From positions 11,656,001 through 11,720,000 of the forward strand of contig OZ199838.1 in assembly GCA_964304625.1 (NCBI GenBank): a DNA stretch of 64,000 bases. The letters run 5' to 3'. The position numbers and the translations under genes were made by a program. This document shows, piece by piece, positions 1 to 13,127 of this stretch. Under the pieces are notes generated by a model, which was not told the origin of the DNA, did not search any database, and was given only the letters and a program-made list of their open reading frames with translations. This DNA is from Kudoa neothunni. Lineage: Eukaryota; Cnidaria. Numbering within the stretch: position 1 is the first letter of the stretch; the number at the start of each line of letters is the position of its first letter.

Positions 1-645
1 GTGCTCAGTAGCCATTCCATGAAAAAGTATTGCGCATGTTCTCGATTAAATTTGTAAATAAAATATTTAGTATAAACTATTATAGTATTTACATATGACA
101 TTTTAAAAATTGTGAAATTACCTTTTATTTATAACTTGTTGAATTGCTTATAAATTTTTTTTCAACTATGAAGAACATTTTCATGATTTGAAAACGTTTA
201 TTTAGTAAATATAATAAAATCGTCGTGACAATTTATAGGGAAATAGTTAATTAAAATTTTTGTCTTGGATTTAAAATCTATATAAAAATTTACAAACTAA
301 AAAATATATTTTCTTTTAGAAATAAGATGTCTATTTTATATTATCTGAAGAATAAATATCTGTTTTACACAAAGACTCCAGTAGTAAATGGAGCATGCGC
401 AACTGTATGCAATATAGGAAACAACTGATTATCCGGAAATGAAGCTGTTTAAAGGACATTCTGAGCTTAATTAAGGTTTTATTGCAATTAACTATTGAAA
501 AATATTCGATAAACCGATATTTCGTTGACCTAAAAAATATAAATATAAATGTATTTAAAAATTTTATACTACATAGAAATAAAACATTAATTAAATAAAA
601 TCTAAATTAAAATATTAAATTTTTTTTCGTCTTTCTTCATTATAG

Positions 646-858
646 ATTCTAATTAAGATTTCCAGTCAGACACAACATCATCGCTCACGGTACTAGAATC
701 TCCATGAAAGTTAAATCTATCCAAACTCACTTAACCAACAGATTCACAGAAAGAGTCAAACAACTTGACAACCAAGGAAAATTATTTGATAAAAAACATC
801 CACTCATTAAAAACTATTCTCAAGATCATATGGAATTATATCACACTTTTTGGAAATA
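646..858 (+). CDS. Unassigned last-exon candidate
   Basis: A pyrimidine-rich tract and AG lead into an open stretch of about 65 codons that ends in two adjacent TAA stops. It encodes a basic, Lys/His-rich peptide with segments such as RISMKVKSIQTHLTNRF and SQDHMELYHTFWK. Composition looks coding rather than random AT sequence. I do not recognise the family. A short ATG-started stretch at 327-425 (MSILYYLKNKYLF...) upstream could be an earlier exon, but no clean splice joins them. It may instead be debris connected with the Tigger remnant that follows. Confidence 0.25.
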
Positions 859-1039
859 ATAATGAACGGCCAGTTAACTACGATGAATAACTGACGACAC
901 CTGAATGCTAATAAATTCATGCTCAACGTCTGAATACGTTGTCATTAATAGCCTAAATAGTTTAGTTGGAAGGAGTTTTAAGCCTGTGATTTAAAACAGA
1001 AAAGTCATTAGCGAGACACTTTCTTTTCTAACGATTTCT

Positions 1040-2165
1040 GCGTGTGCGAAAACTAAACATAATCGATAGCAAATGATTTATAAATTTAAGCTACTCTCTA
1101 CTTCTACTCTAGATGGCATCTTGAGAAAGAAAAAGGATATGCTTGTAACTAATGAAACAGGCTTGGTTCCTTCCAAGAGAAAAATATCTTAAATAGAGTT
1201 CAAATAATGAATCTATATTTTAGTATATGACTGGATGAACTTATTGAGATCCAAAAAATTGAATTATCTACCTATGCCATCATCTAAAAAAGACCAATTG
1301 GCAAAAGAATTAAACCTAAGCGTAGTGGTGATGCTTATATTAACTCAAGTGTTGTAGAAAATTGGCATTCTAAATTGGATGATTAAGTTAAAGGTTACAA
1401 CGATGGCTGTATCTATAATCTTGACGAAACTGCACCATTTCACCAATAACAAAAAGGGACATTATTTTTAATGGTGTGTTTGGATGTTTTTAAAGAATAG
1501 CTATGTTTTGTGGATAGAAAAAAAATTTAAAACGGAGTTATTGTTTTATTGTGTGCATCTATGCCCGGATAACGCATTAAACCTCTTGTGACTGGAAATC
1601 ACAAAAGACCTCGCTGTTTTAAAAAGGCTAAAACATTTCTAGTAAAATCCGAATCAAGCAGGAAGGAATGGATGGCTAGGGTAATATTTTAGTAATATCT
1701 TTCTAATTTTAACAGTATATTAAAAATTAAGAACAAGGAAGTTTTTCTATTTCTTAATAATACCATTTGCAAACCCTAAATTCAATTGTCCAATACCTCT
1801 CCTGTATTTCTTCAAAAAAAATTTGACTAACGTTTTTCAAAGAATACTGTATTTAACTGCTTCAGAAAATGTGGATTTCCTGCAGCCGGTGAATGCGAAC
1901 GTTCATCCAATATCAATATAAGCAGTACATAATTCTCAAGTGAAATTTTCGAGAAGACTCAAGAAGAAACCATTCCGCCTACATCAAAACACTTTGACGA
2001 ACTTACACCTTTAATTGTTGAATTTAATAATTCCGAGACTGAAGATAAAGAGGTTGTGGAATGTACAATATCAAAACATTTATTTAAATATTCAAACATG
2101 CAGAAGAAAAAATATATGACGGAGAGGAATCGATTGTCAAGACGAAATAATGAATTTAGATCATA
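1040..2165 (+). mobile_element. Decayed Tigger (pogo/Tc1-mariner) DNA transposon
   Basis: Translation in several frames gives ordered pieces of a Tigger transposase. About 1250-1330 has a CENP-B-type helix-turn-helix part (MRSKKLNYLP..., KKDQLAKELNLS). About 1405-1445 has the first catalytic block YNLDETAPF. About 1540-1630 matches the stretch with KPLVTGNHKRPRCFKKAK. About 1850-1920 matches the C-terminal NCFRKCGF block, followed by an acidic tail. Frames shift and several stops interrupt it, so it is dead. No terminal inverted repeats were recognised, so the borders are approximate. The same family occurs at 28068-30132 and 61152-62398. Confidence 0.65.
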
Positions 2166-3189
2166 AAATTACAACATACATATTCAAAGATGTAACATAT
2201 TAATTTAATAAAAATATGTGATTGTATGAATGATATTAGTTTCTTTAAATAGCTATGTATTATCTGTAACCTTTCCGTAGTCCAAAAGGAATTACGGATA
2301 TTTGGTTACTTACTTTATAATTATTTAATTATATGGGAATTTATTTCAAAGAAATCGAATAATAATTTCGATTTCAGACAAATGAAGTTATCAGACTAAA
2401 TCGATAAAGTACTAGTTCTAATTTTTAAACCAGATATAATATTCTGGATTAAATAAAATTAGTATATAATTGTTATATAACGTACGCAAAACTTTATGTT
2501 CATATTTAATCATAAAACAGAACGTATTTTTTTGAATTATTATATCTAATTATAATATTTTAATCGTGTATCAATTTTATTTATAAAATAAAATAAAGCT
2601 ATTGATATTGAATATATATATATATATATATACAGTTTAATTTTATTTTTTTATATGTTATAAACACTGCATATAGGTGAGCATATTCCTTTATCCGACA
2701 TTTATAGATAACTTGGCGATTGAAAAATGCACTGTTTTATTTTATCAATTCATCTCTAAATATAGACGAAATTTTAACGTCTTTAAGTTGAATTTTTTTC
2801 GTTTTCAATTATATCCCCTTTTAAAAATTAATATTATTTCGTAAATGCATCTGAATTTTCATTAGTTTCTAAATAAAACTTTAGTGCTCATGACTATTTT
2901 TAACGACCACATATAAATGCGTATTTTATATCCATTCTCTTTTAAATAATTTTCATATTTTATCAACTTTTCGCAATTTTAAATAAATAATATTAAAAGA
3001 GTTTATTTAAGTCAATACTATTGATATGTATTATTCGCAGTTCTTTTTTGTAGAAAATTTAAATATGGTAATAATTAATTTTTTTAATACATATATGTTT
3101 CAATGACCAATCACATGCTATCATGATAAGAAAAAATTGTGTTATAGCTTTTTATAAATTTGTTTTGAATTTTTTCTAAGCTCTCGACT
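2166..3189. other. AT-rich sequence without recognised gene
   Basis: I see no coding signal. It contains an (AT)n microsatellite at about 2613-2632 and then the 3' flank of the minus-strand membrane protein gene. Confidence 0.6.
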
Positions 3190-6100
3190 CTAGTTTTTCT
3201 TTTTGAAAATCACGAATCCGATTGCACCTGCAATCATAACTCCAATGACAGCAACCACTATAATTCTAAAATAATTTTATTTCAAAAGTAAATAATTTTT
3301 CTATCCATACATGACAAGAGTTTTAGAACTAAATAATAGATTAAATAATTAATTTTTTAACAATTAAACAAACCTTGAGCTGCTCTTTGCACCTAATAAT
3401 AACGATTTAAAATATCATAAAGTAAATCGTGTTTTACCTTGTTCAATTACAGCCTCGCCATAAATCGAAGAATCCCTAGAACTGTAAACAATCAAATGAT
3501 AACTGTTACCATCTGCTATCCCGCTGATTGTAAATGATTTGCAAGTCGGGAGTGTTCTACATCCAGTATCATTTGACCTCATGCATCGTTTCACTATTGG
3601 CATCGATTTGACACTGGAATTGAGTAATTTCCATTTGCATTTTGACTTGTCATCAAGACTAGAGGGAAGTGTATTTTCAATATTGAATACCTCACCATCT
3701 CTTGTTATAGTTACAAATATTATTTTCTCCTTTTCTGTTGGGTTCCCTTTTGGAGCCGCTATATGATTATTTTAATATTTGTCTAGATATATTTTAGTTA
3801 CTGGGTAATATTGTGATTTCTTTGGTAGAAGATTTTTTCACAGCTGTGACCAACACTTTATATTCGTCCTTTGCATCATAATCATTGAATATAATCGAAC
3901 TGCATAATGGAGGAGATGCACATGCGTTTGGATTTTGAGGAGCTGCTGTTGTTGTCGTTGTAGTAGTAGTAGTAGATGCAGTTGTTACAGCTATATTTGT
4001 TTGAATTTCGCCAGTTCTTGCAATATTTGACCAAATAACTGTTGATTTAGGAGTAGAAATTTGGAAAGTGCTAGTTTCCTGTTGATTAGAGCTAGGTTCA
4101 GACACAACTGGTGTGTTTGGTGGAGTCTTAGGAGTTTCTGGAGCTGTTGATGATATCTCAGGTGCCTCACACGTATATACGCTATCGAACTTGTCATTAT
4201 TCTTGATTTTAATTGTATAATGACAAATGGCTTCTGGAACTTTTTTTGACAACTGTGCATTCAACTCTAAACCTCTCCCAGTATATTTTTGTGAAATCGT
4301 CAATGTTGCCAAATCTATTTTTTAATTATGTATAATCATTTGAAAAATATACTTGTGATGACATTTCCATAAACGTGCTCTTTATATTCTTTGTCAGCAA
4401 CGACTTTAATATCATAGGAAGTGTTTGGTTCGAGATCAATGATGGTTATTGACTCTCTACATCTTCCCCTACAAGGGTTCGTCTCAGTGCATGTAGCAGC
4501 GTAAAATGTATTTTTTCCTGCAGGACTTATGAAATATTCACAGTTTGGCTCATCTTTCTTAACAGTGCCACCTGCGCCTCCGATGGCTGTCACCGTAGTT
4601 GTTGACTCTGTTTTAGTTGGGGCTGTTGTTTGGAAAGTTGTATCTTCATCTTTTTTGTCTGTATAAAATTTATGGCGCTAACAATTTGTCGTTTTTAATT
4701 ATTTACCTGTCCTTATAAGAATTTGTTCTTTAAAAGAAGCCGGAATACTGTCACCAGTAGATTCAATTTCAATAATATAAGGTTTTCCTGCAGATAAGTT
4801 CTCAATCACTAACTTATTGCAATCTGTTTTGCAGGTGGTCCCATCATTACTAGTATCGCGGCTACATGCAGGAGAAGTTGGTGCATTTGGTTTAATTTTG
4901 TCAGCAGCATAATGTTTCAGTGTGCAAGTATCAAACTTGGCAACTCCTTCTGTTTCAGGCTTAAAAAGTGCTACGTTCAATGATACACCCTGCTTCGTAT
5001 ATGCAGACAGCAATCCTACTTCAGTCTCTGCTATTGCTATATAAATGAATTATAGTGTTTTAATGTTTACTATATAGATACCAAATTTCTTCTGATTGAA
5101 TCCTTCTAAACCATTAGTAGTAATTTTTGTAAGGTCATGATTTCTGGTTTGAATTAATACTTGATATATTTCTTTTGGTTCAGTTACCGTAAGTTCAATG
5201 TCCTTACACGGTGCGTAACACATTCCATCCGTATTTCCACATTTAGATTCAAATGGCTTATTATTTCCTGCATCTTTGCCATCTTTTATACTGAAAACGC
5301 ATATTTCAGAGGATATTATTGAACCTGTGAATTTAATTAACAACTTTTTAGTATCCGTCTTTTTTGTAACATAATATTGAGGTTCGTAAATAGCCATGTT
5401 TTTCTTCATGTATGTATTTGGCATATGGTAGAAGAAACTGGGATAATTCACACACCTCATCTCATAATGAGGAATTAATAGATCGAATTCCAAAGCTTCA
5501 GCTGTGTTATCCACATCGCATGACGCTCCTTTTGTGCCAACACTGAAATTGGCATCCTTGTAATAGATGGGACAATCAACGTTAGTACATGTTTTTGCTG
5601 CAAGTTTTAATTTCTTATTATCATCAGATATAGTTACTTGAGGATTTACTATTAATGCTAAAATTTTAGGTCATTAATTAATTAGAATAATTACTTAATT
5701 ACGTGTTGACAACCCAAACACTTTTCCACCTTTTTTGTGTTCCTCTCCTATAAGCCCATCTTTGTTTTCACCAACTTTTATGTGTATATATTTTGTTCTT
5801 GGTGAAAGACTGTTAAAAAGGTCTTGGTAATCTTGTTTGTTACATTCGATTATACATTTGGTATCATCTCCAGCTTCATTTCCATTGCAACTTGTTATAT
5901 CTTCAAAGGCGGCTGCAGCTGAATTTACGATGGTTTTTGCTTCATTTGATATGATTATGCGGCACTTTTTGCCAACCGGATATTGTGTGCCACCAAGCTT
6001 ATATTTAAATTGATTTTTTTTACTGGTTTCGTCGAAGACAATCTGGTATGTTAGCGTAGCCTCTGGCGTAGGTGCTGCCTGGGATGCTTTATTTGCTCTT

Positions 6101-6197
6101 ACACATAGTAATTTGAGAAAAACTAATATAAATTAAATTAATTATAATGAAGTATGTATATACTAAAAAAGTAACACAACGATCGAGTCTTTAACAT
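3190..6197 (-). CDS. Secreted/type I membrane protein with repeated Cys-rich FN3-like domains
   Basis: Nine exons close in frame to 864 residues: 6164-6197, 5703-6122, 5082-5657, 4707-5036, 4353-4658, 3802-4314, 3438-3758, 3374-3392 and 3190-3265. Introns are 38-48 nt, except the last (108 nt). The start at 6197 is chosen because splicing exon 1 to exon 2 gives a clean signal peptide (MLKTRSLCYFFIFLKLLC). Then come about six repeats of 90-150 residues, each with a Cys cluster of C-x(n)-C-x3-C type followed by an L-x(5)-Y-x-I-x-V strand such as LEPNTSYDIKVVAD. That resembles the F/G strand of fibronectin type III folds. Repeat 5 carries a Thr/Pro/Ser-rich, mucin-like insertion with a run of Thr. 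The C-terminus is one hydrophobic helix (IIVVAVIGVMIAGAIGFVIF) plus KKKN, so it should sit in the plasma membrane with a tiny cytosolic tail. I do not recognise a named family; adhesion or surface-coat function is inference. Confidence 0.8.
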
Positions 6198-6309
6198 AGT
6201 TAGTAGTATTACAGTAATAAATGATTTGAGTCGGATACATGAATACCATAATATGATCAAAACATTTCGGATGGAAATGAAATTCAATCGATTAAATTTT
6301 AATAATTAA

Positions 6310-7054
6310 TCCTAATATATAAAGCAGTAGCGTCTGTGTGTGTTCGCGAATTCATATTCTTATACATAGATTTTTTTTATTATTTGAGTGTTTTAATATA
6401 CGTTAGAAAATATAACAGGGTTGTCTTTTTGCTTATTAGGTGGTGAATTGGTAGTGCAAACTTTTTGCAGGCAGATCAGAGATGACGATAATGAGGTTAC
6501 CACTGCACGTGATTTACTAATGGGTTCAGTGGTAAGTGTAAATAACAGTGATTTTCAATATGTCAATACAGTTGTACTATCTAATTTTACTCTTTGAAAG
6601 TAGTTCACACGATCTACAACATTTGTTCGTACGTAGGCGGGGAACACGGCTTAAATGATGATTTGTTATTTAAGGTAAGGTTAATTCGGGTGGAAAATTG
6701 TTTAATTTGCAAGTTTAAATAGCGTTAAATGTCTTCATTATTTTTATATGAATTTAAAATAAAGTTACCATATTTACGCTACGTCCAAAGTGCAAAAAAA
6801 TCTTTTAAATCAATAAATTAGTCGTCTGGTTAGTTAAAGCGATTAATACGCCATAATATGATTAAGAAAATTCAATTTTTAGTTGAAGACAAGGTCCCTT
6901 AAGTGGAAAACGACAATCGAAACGAAGATATAAACAAATAATGAGTTTATTTTGCTCAAACAGGGGTTATATAAAGGGATTAATATTTTATTAATTTTCC
7001 TCGTATTTTTTTAATTTAAATTAGCCCACTCCGAGGCCAAGCCGGGGTTTTCGC
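6310..7054 (+). mobile_element. Helitron-like non-autonomous element, copy A
   Basis: The 5' end (TCCTAATATATAAAGCAGTA, then GTCTGTGTGTGTTCGCGA) matches the 5' end of the copy that abuts it at 7055. The 3' end (CCAAGCCGGGGTTTTCGCT) matches that copy's 3' hairpin region. A 5' TC and a GC-rich hairpin just before the 3' end are Helitron traits, but no helicase is encoded. Two short open stretches with splice-like borders lie inside (6441-6531 and 6602-6674). Their phases do not join, so I do not call a gene. Confidence 0.4.
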
Positions 7055-7433
7055 TCTATATAGATAGATAAAGTAGTAGAATCTGTGAATGTGTATACAT
7101 TTAATATTGTTATCAATACGATTTCATCATCATCGTAGTTTTAATAAAATAGAATTATTATTTTTTAAAATCGGGATTATTTTGCGCGCCGTTTAGATAA
7201 TGGTAATTTTATGGTGTAAAGTCTACAAAACTCTAAAAGAAAATTAAAATGCTACGAAATAGGATTATGTCCACTTATTAGTTAACTAAATATAACTTTA
7301 TTCGTGTAATCTTCGTGCCATTTATTTAAATAAACTTATTTTACTTTATAATCAAAAAGGCTTTAGTCTACGCCTGGGTTTAGCCTATTTGGCTGGGCAA
7401 GGAAGCCTTCGCGAAGCGGGGCTTTTGCGCTAG
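7055..7433 (+). mobile_element. Helitron-like non-autonomous element, copy B
   Basis: It starts TCTATATAGATAGATAAAGT and ends GGGGCTTTTGCGCTAG, followed by T. The terminal CTAG preceded by a short palindrome (GCCTTCGCGAAGC) is the classic Helitron 3' terminus. It directly follows copy A and appears to have inserted at or displaced its last bases. There is no coding capacity. Confidence 0.42.
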
Positions 7434-7572
7434 TTACATTATACTTGTTTAACGATGAATTAATTAATATGAGTTTTATTATTAACTAAAAATTATATTA
7501 TTTATATTTTCGTTGAGAAAATATTTTTCATATTACCATATAATTAACTTACTAAGTCACATGAAAATTTAC

Positions 7573-8670
7573 GCCCTCCAAGTATGATTTGAGTCCAAAA
7601 GACACTACGTTCTTATTTGATAAAATATTTGATCGATTATATATTCAGTAATTTCATAAATGACATCATGTAATATTGTGAGCACATGTGCGAATGATGA
7701 AGAAATATTTTAACCACGGCGTATGTATTATTCTTAGGACCACATATTTTCTATAAACAACTCAAAATTTAGCTTATTTAGTAAAATTAATTCTTAATTA
7801 AGTTTTCTCTTAAAGTGATAAAAAACATCATAATCTTAGCATAGACTATTGCATAAAACAGGTTACATAGATATGCTTGAAATGTTTATTAGGGCGGAAA
7901 CAATGCGTGAGAAACCCACCTAAATATGCCGTAGTTCACCAAAGTGGCAAAAATTTCCGGATTTTTTTGTTACCTCAATATTTCCCATACAATCAAAATG
8001 TGAAACTCGCATTATTTGGAGAAATTTATGTAATGAGAATAAATCAAGATATATCTATCCTTCTTCTAACCCAAATATCTCTTTAACCGATTCTCGATTA
8101 TCCCTGTGATATCTCATTAGAAATAAACAGCTAATGAACCCATCCAATTCGATCCATCTATCACCAAAAATTTTTCCACCCATGTACTGGTATGTTTTAA
8201 AATAATGGCGTATATAACATAACTAAATAATATTCTAAAAGTATCAATTGTATTTTTCAATAAAAACGGAGAAATACCAGGACAACTATTCATAATATTT
8301 GCAACACATGTTCTAGATGTCAACGGCGAGTTCATTGACCGTACCATTCCGTTCTTGTGTATTAATGAGTTAAATTGTATATCTGTATCAATATCAAATT
8401 TTTCTAACGATAAATAATTATGAAACGATGAAAATGAATCTGAAGACTCCATATCGGAGTAATTATTATTAAGATCACTTGAACACATTATAGCGATTAA
8501 TTATGGTGCCTGCGCAATGTAGATTAAGATATGATATTCATGCAATAAAAATATATTTACTCGATAGAAGTTTTTTAAAGTTTCCCCCAACATTTAAATC
8601 AATATTTTGGATAATTAGTTGAAAACTAATGTCGCCTGGAATCCAAAAGACCCCAATTATACTTAGAGGG
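7573..8670 (-). mobile_element. Internally deleted piggyBac-family transposon
   Basis: The right end is AGAGGG followed by TTAA (8671-8674). The left end (about 7573, CCCTCCAAGTATGATT...) is its inverted copy: CCCTCYAAGTATRATTKGRGTC matches both. The left TTAA has decayed. Minus-strand ORF 8117-8488 is the transposase N-terminus: an acidic start (NNNYSDMESSDSFSS), then a block homologous to the piggyBac at 13.3-15.5 kb. A weaker continuation down to about 7880 follows it. The catalytic core and Cys-rich C-terminus are absent, so it is non-autonomous. Confidence 0.72.
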
Positions 8671-8674
8671 TTAA

Positions 8675-11600
8675 CTGGAAAATTAATAAAATTTTATTAA
8701 AAAATTTATCATATAAAATAGGATGGATTCTCTACGATGTATATTCAGCAATGGTGAAAAATCATATTTTAACTTAAACATAATAATGGTAGGATTATAA
8801 TTATCAATGAAATATTCAGAAATAAACTCTGAGTTTTATAATAAATTAATAAGTTAGCATAATTGTTTATATTAATTGAGTAAATTAATTGGAACTGTAT
8901 TTGATTTGATTATTAAATGTTTATTAGAGGGGCTATATGATGAGTTCATATTTTAACCAAATTACCCCTTGAAATCGACTATTATTTATAATTTTATAGC
9001 TTATTGTTAATAATTAAAATAGATTGTTGAAAATTGTATTACTAACCTATAGTCTCTTTGTATATAATCATCTATTATTAAAAAGTCGAAAGTATTATTA
9101 TTTATTTATGAGATTTCTTAACAATAGTGTGAAACTAATACGCCAATGAAATTTGAATAGCATAATGGCTCAAAATCCAGATTTCCACAGAAGCATTTAA
9201 TTAGTTATTTTAAATTTTTATTATGTAAAAAATTATTGGCCAAAAAACATAAAAACCGAGATCCAAACTGTGAAATGTACAACCTTTTCCTACTAAAGTC
9301 TTATACTTTATTTTTAAATTTTATCTCTTGAATTATGCTTATCGAACACAAATTAAAAATAAATTATAGTTGATGAATATAATCTTGAGCTATAAAATTG
9401 TTTGAAAATTAATTAGTAAGTAAATAATTTTTCTAAACAAATAAAATGAAAAAACTTATTTAATTTTTGAACAAACATTTTTCAATAAGTCTTGGAAGAA
9501 TTTAAAATGAATCCTATAGGGGGAAACATTATTAACGATAACAATAAACATTGCGCTACATTTTGAGAGTTCATTGGGAAAGACAAATTCCAGCTTACAA
9601 ATAAAAAACACATATTCCCTATAATTGTAATGAAATAAACGCCGATATAATGGATCAACGATAAAAACCTGCTAGAGTCATTTTTAAATAGGGCTATATG
9701 AGTCAGAAAAACTTTTTACATAAAATCGAAAAGATTACAATTGGGATTTCATTTCGAACATCATTATTAAATATATTTAAAGAATAACTTAGGAAGAAAA
9801 AATTAGTTAATACGTACTCTCTTTCTAACATCAATATAATCGAACATTGATGAAGATTATTCCTCGAATGGTGGGAATGGATTCTGACTGAAGCACAGGT
9901 TTTAATACCTGAAAGATGTAATAAATAATAATTATCTATTTATCTGAACAATGTCTCCATGTATTTTTAGTATTATTCCAAGTCAGCGTTTTATAAGTCT
10001 CATAATCTATTATACATGCAAAAAGTAGTGTGTGATATGTTGTTTGTAATGACAAATATGCACGATCAATTCAAAAATTTTTCCTTATGTAATTTCCTAT
10101 TTAGAAATATTAATTTTGGCTATAATTTAACTATTTTTTTAAGTCACTTACTTAAACCACAAAAGCATTTCTATTAAGTGAGAAATATAATAAACCCTCA
10201 GGTATCCGACTAAAATTTTTCAACAACCATATACAGGCAACGTATTAACTTTATTCATTTTGATAACCGACAATGGAATACGAGTAGAAAAGCTTTATAT
10301 ACTCATTTGTTTCTTCCATTCTAGACATATTTCCTTTGGGCTAAAGTTATTAATATCTTTATTTTACTTGGAGTATTGTAATTGACAGCCTAATAATTGT
10401 TTAGAATTCACGATGCATCCATCATTCGACATGGTTTGTAATTAGAAATTTATGTGCGCCGTATCGAATGATAATCTATGTACAATAGACTTTATATATT
10501 TAATGTAAGAATGTTTCCATTAATGACTCACGAAAAATATTTTTTTTCCAATTAATATTACACAATAAAATAAATTATAACTAAAATTTATAAAATATAG
10601 AAAATTATTCAACACACATTACCCACTAATTTAATTAATATATATACATATATATTAGAAAAATTAAATCACCCCAATTACATAATCATGAATTTTTAAA
10701 GCGTATATTTAAGACGTAAAAATAAAAAAGTTAATTATAATTTATGAGTAATTCAATTTCAATTTCTAGTAGAAATTACGTAATATTTCCTTAATTTCTA
10801 AAAATGATTTTCTAACAAAAATTTCTAAACTAAATAAATATGATTTGAGACATATTATTTCCCAAGTTATGCGTTAACTAAATCGAAAAATGCTAATAAA
10901 TGACTTAAAGAACGCAATTTACTCGTTTACTATTAAATCTCAATAATAAAAATTTTAATGTGACGAACAATTGGAATAATGAACTTCACCCAATAACTGA
11001 ATATAAATAGGAATTCTAGTTGTTTATTGCAAAATAGCAGACTTAATGTGGTTCCTTTGGACTTGGATCGAAATAGGGTTTGGACAAAATTTAGAAGTTA
11101 TTTGTTCTTATCGAGTTTAAATCATACAATATTCTTTTTCATAAATAACAATAATTTGAAAAATAGAAAATAAATAAGTGTAAGACGGCTATTTTCAGAT
11201 GTCACATACATTATCATTACCTATTTAATACGAGAATAATATAAAATTAAAAAATAATATGTATTCAATTTTATGTAGATTGCATATTCTTTCGACCAAA
11301 TTTACACAAAATTCGATATTCTCACATATAAAAACACATATTCCTATCAATAGTATTATAATTTGTTGTGAAGGTATTTGATGATGCTAACAATAAGGGG
11401 ATAATGAATATTTATTTTGGAAGTTTTTACTTTAAAAAATGGTTTCTACAAAAACTTTTTATATTACATGATATAACATGCTGTTGATCACTTGTCTCTG
11501 ACCACGATTTAATGGGCCTATAAAATAATCTTATAAAATGCGATCTAAGACCTTCTAAAATAATTTTCATTATTATTTCATAATAAGAATAAAAAAGGTA

Positions 11601-12250
11601 ATTGAATGTCTGAAATCGATTTTTAATGCAGTTTGTTAATCCAAAATTAGTCATGAAATGTATTCCGCGCGGATAGGTGCTGTTTACTCTTCTTCTCATT
11701 ATGACAAAAAGTTATCAATAAATAGCATATATTAAGACTACGTTTGAATTTTTTTATAATAATTGGTCAGGTATCAATAAATAACTTTACAAGTTGCCAC
11801 AGTTATTGAATTTAAAATTTTTTTTTCTGTAGAGTTAAATTTTTAATTTCAAACATCAAGCTAATAGCATCTCATTTATTTTATGATATCCTGAAATTCA
11901 TTAAATTTAACGAGATATAGATATTTGGAACGCAAATATGTTCCTCCAAAATTTCACTTTTTAATATCTAACTTCAGCCTTGAATGTAAATTCTAGGGTT
12001 AACCATAGTGTTACAAATAGATGAGATCAGTAATATCAACAATTAATATTATAAAGTTTAAATTATTTAAAACTGAAATAGATATCTCTAAATCTATTCA
12101 TTGCTCAATTTTGATCAATGGACTTGTCGATCAGCGTATTTTTGATATTCACTCAAGAAATGGAAAATGAGAGTAATATCATTTAAAATTTATGGCTGAA
12201 ATGCAAGATAGTTCAACATTAGTAAAAATTAGCGTATAATTTTTGCGTTT
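8675..12250. other. AT-rich intergenic region
   Basis: 3.6 kb with no exon-like or transposase-like signal that I can support. One 90-codon open frame on the minus strand (11427-11699) lacks recognisable similarity, splice context or compositional support. Confidence 0.5.
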
Positions 12251-12255
12251 TCAAC

Positions 12256-12269
12256 ATGGCGCAGGCGCA
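12256..12269. promoter_or_regulatory. GC-rich NRF1-like box upstream of PCNP
   Basis: GGCGCAGGCGCA stands out in very AT-rich surroundings. Two GCGCA half-sites resemble the YGCGCAYGCGCR consensus of NRF1. It lies about 240 bp before the PCNP start. Confidence 0.35.
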
Positions 12270-12507
12270 ACAATGAAAGAAAGCTAGCGACTGAATTAGA
12301 TTTCAATTTATATTAAAAATGAAATAATTTTTAATTTTAATATAAATAACGAAAAATATTCATTAATTCTGAATAAATTTAATACTTATTTACCTTTGGT
12401 AAGACATAAAATAATTTTTGATATATGCGCGAGTTTCTTCTGAGATTTTTAGAACGTTTATTCCCACCAGTAGAATCCGATAAAACCGACAAGTGTATAA
12501 TTGAAAT

Positions 12508-13127
12508 ATGAATAAAAATAATTATGATGGCATGTTTTGTCTCCATGAGCTCTTAAATAACATAAAATTAGAATATTTGAACAATCATCCAAATGACCCA
12601 TACGACCCTTTTAAAGTGTGTTTAGATGATGAAAGTATATTAGAGCCAGTAGGGTTTTCTTTATTTGGCACTGGCAGCTCTATTTTGGAACCAAAACTTC
12701 CTCCAAAATCCAAAGTGATTCTTGTATTTTAAACAAACTGAAGAATCTGTAGATTTCTAAATCACTGCCTCAAACTATACTTCCTAAATCGGGCTCTGTT
12801 TTTGGCGATGAGGACGATGAAGGGGATGCGTTAGGAGATTCGGCCGCTACTCCAGAAAAAACCACATCATCCAATGTGGTTAGAAATTATGGAATTTTTT
12901 ATATAATATTGATTGTAGGGTGATTCGGTTCCAAAGCATGCGAAGCTCCGTATGAGGAATATGGGAAAGTTGGTTTATTATGTTGTTACTCGTTATTAAA
13001 TTCTTTTAGAGAAACCACGAAATCTACTGGGCCAAACTCATTCTACAATATTAGAGACAGTGGATTTGTTGGGAAAAAACTCTGGCAGAAAAACATGGAA
13101 GAGATATCTAAACACATGGATGATTAA
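12508..13127 (+). CDS. PCNP: PEST proteolytic signal-containing nuclear protein (PCNP)
   Basis: Four exons (12508-12714, 12753-12878, 12919-12968, 13010-13127) close in frame to 166 residues, close to the human length of 178. The diagnostic part is the C-terminus. AKLRMRNMGKETTKSTGPNSF aligns with [21 protein letters not shown] of vertebrate PCNP, and GFVGKKLWQKNMEE aligns with the GFSDNQKLWERN block. Before it, SVFGDEDDEGD is the acidic PEST-like stretch. The N-terminal 70 residues are not recognisable apart from a GFSLFGTGSS segment. PCNP is a small, largely disordered nuclear protein, a substrate of the ubiquitin ligase UHRF2 in mammals. Introns are 38-41 nt. The start is the first ATG of the open frame; a non-coding exon farther upstream is possible. 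Confidence 0.82.

Noticed and set aside
327-425. Mpv17/PXMP2-type first exon (YYLKNKYLFYTKTPVVNG)
   Set aside because: Only a loose resemblance to the first membrane segment; no GD...Q motif and no further exons.
6441-6674. Two-exon gene inside the Helitron-like copy A
   Set aside because: Exon phases do not match across the putative intron and no family was recognised.
11427-11699. 90-codon minus-strand frame
   Set aside because: No similarity, no splice context and ordinary AT-rich composition; chance frame.
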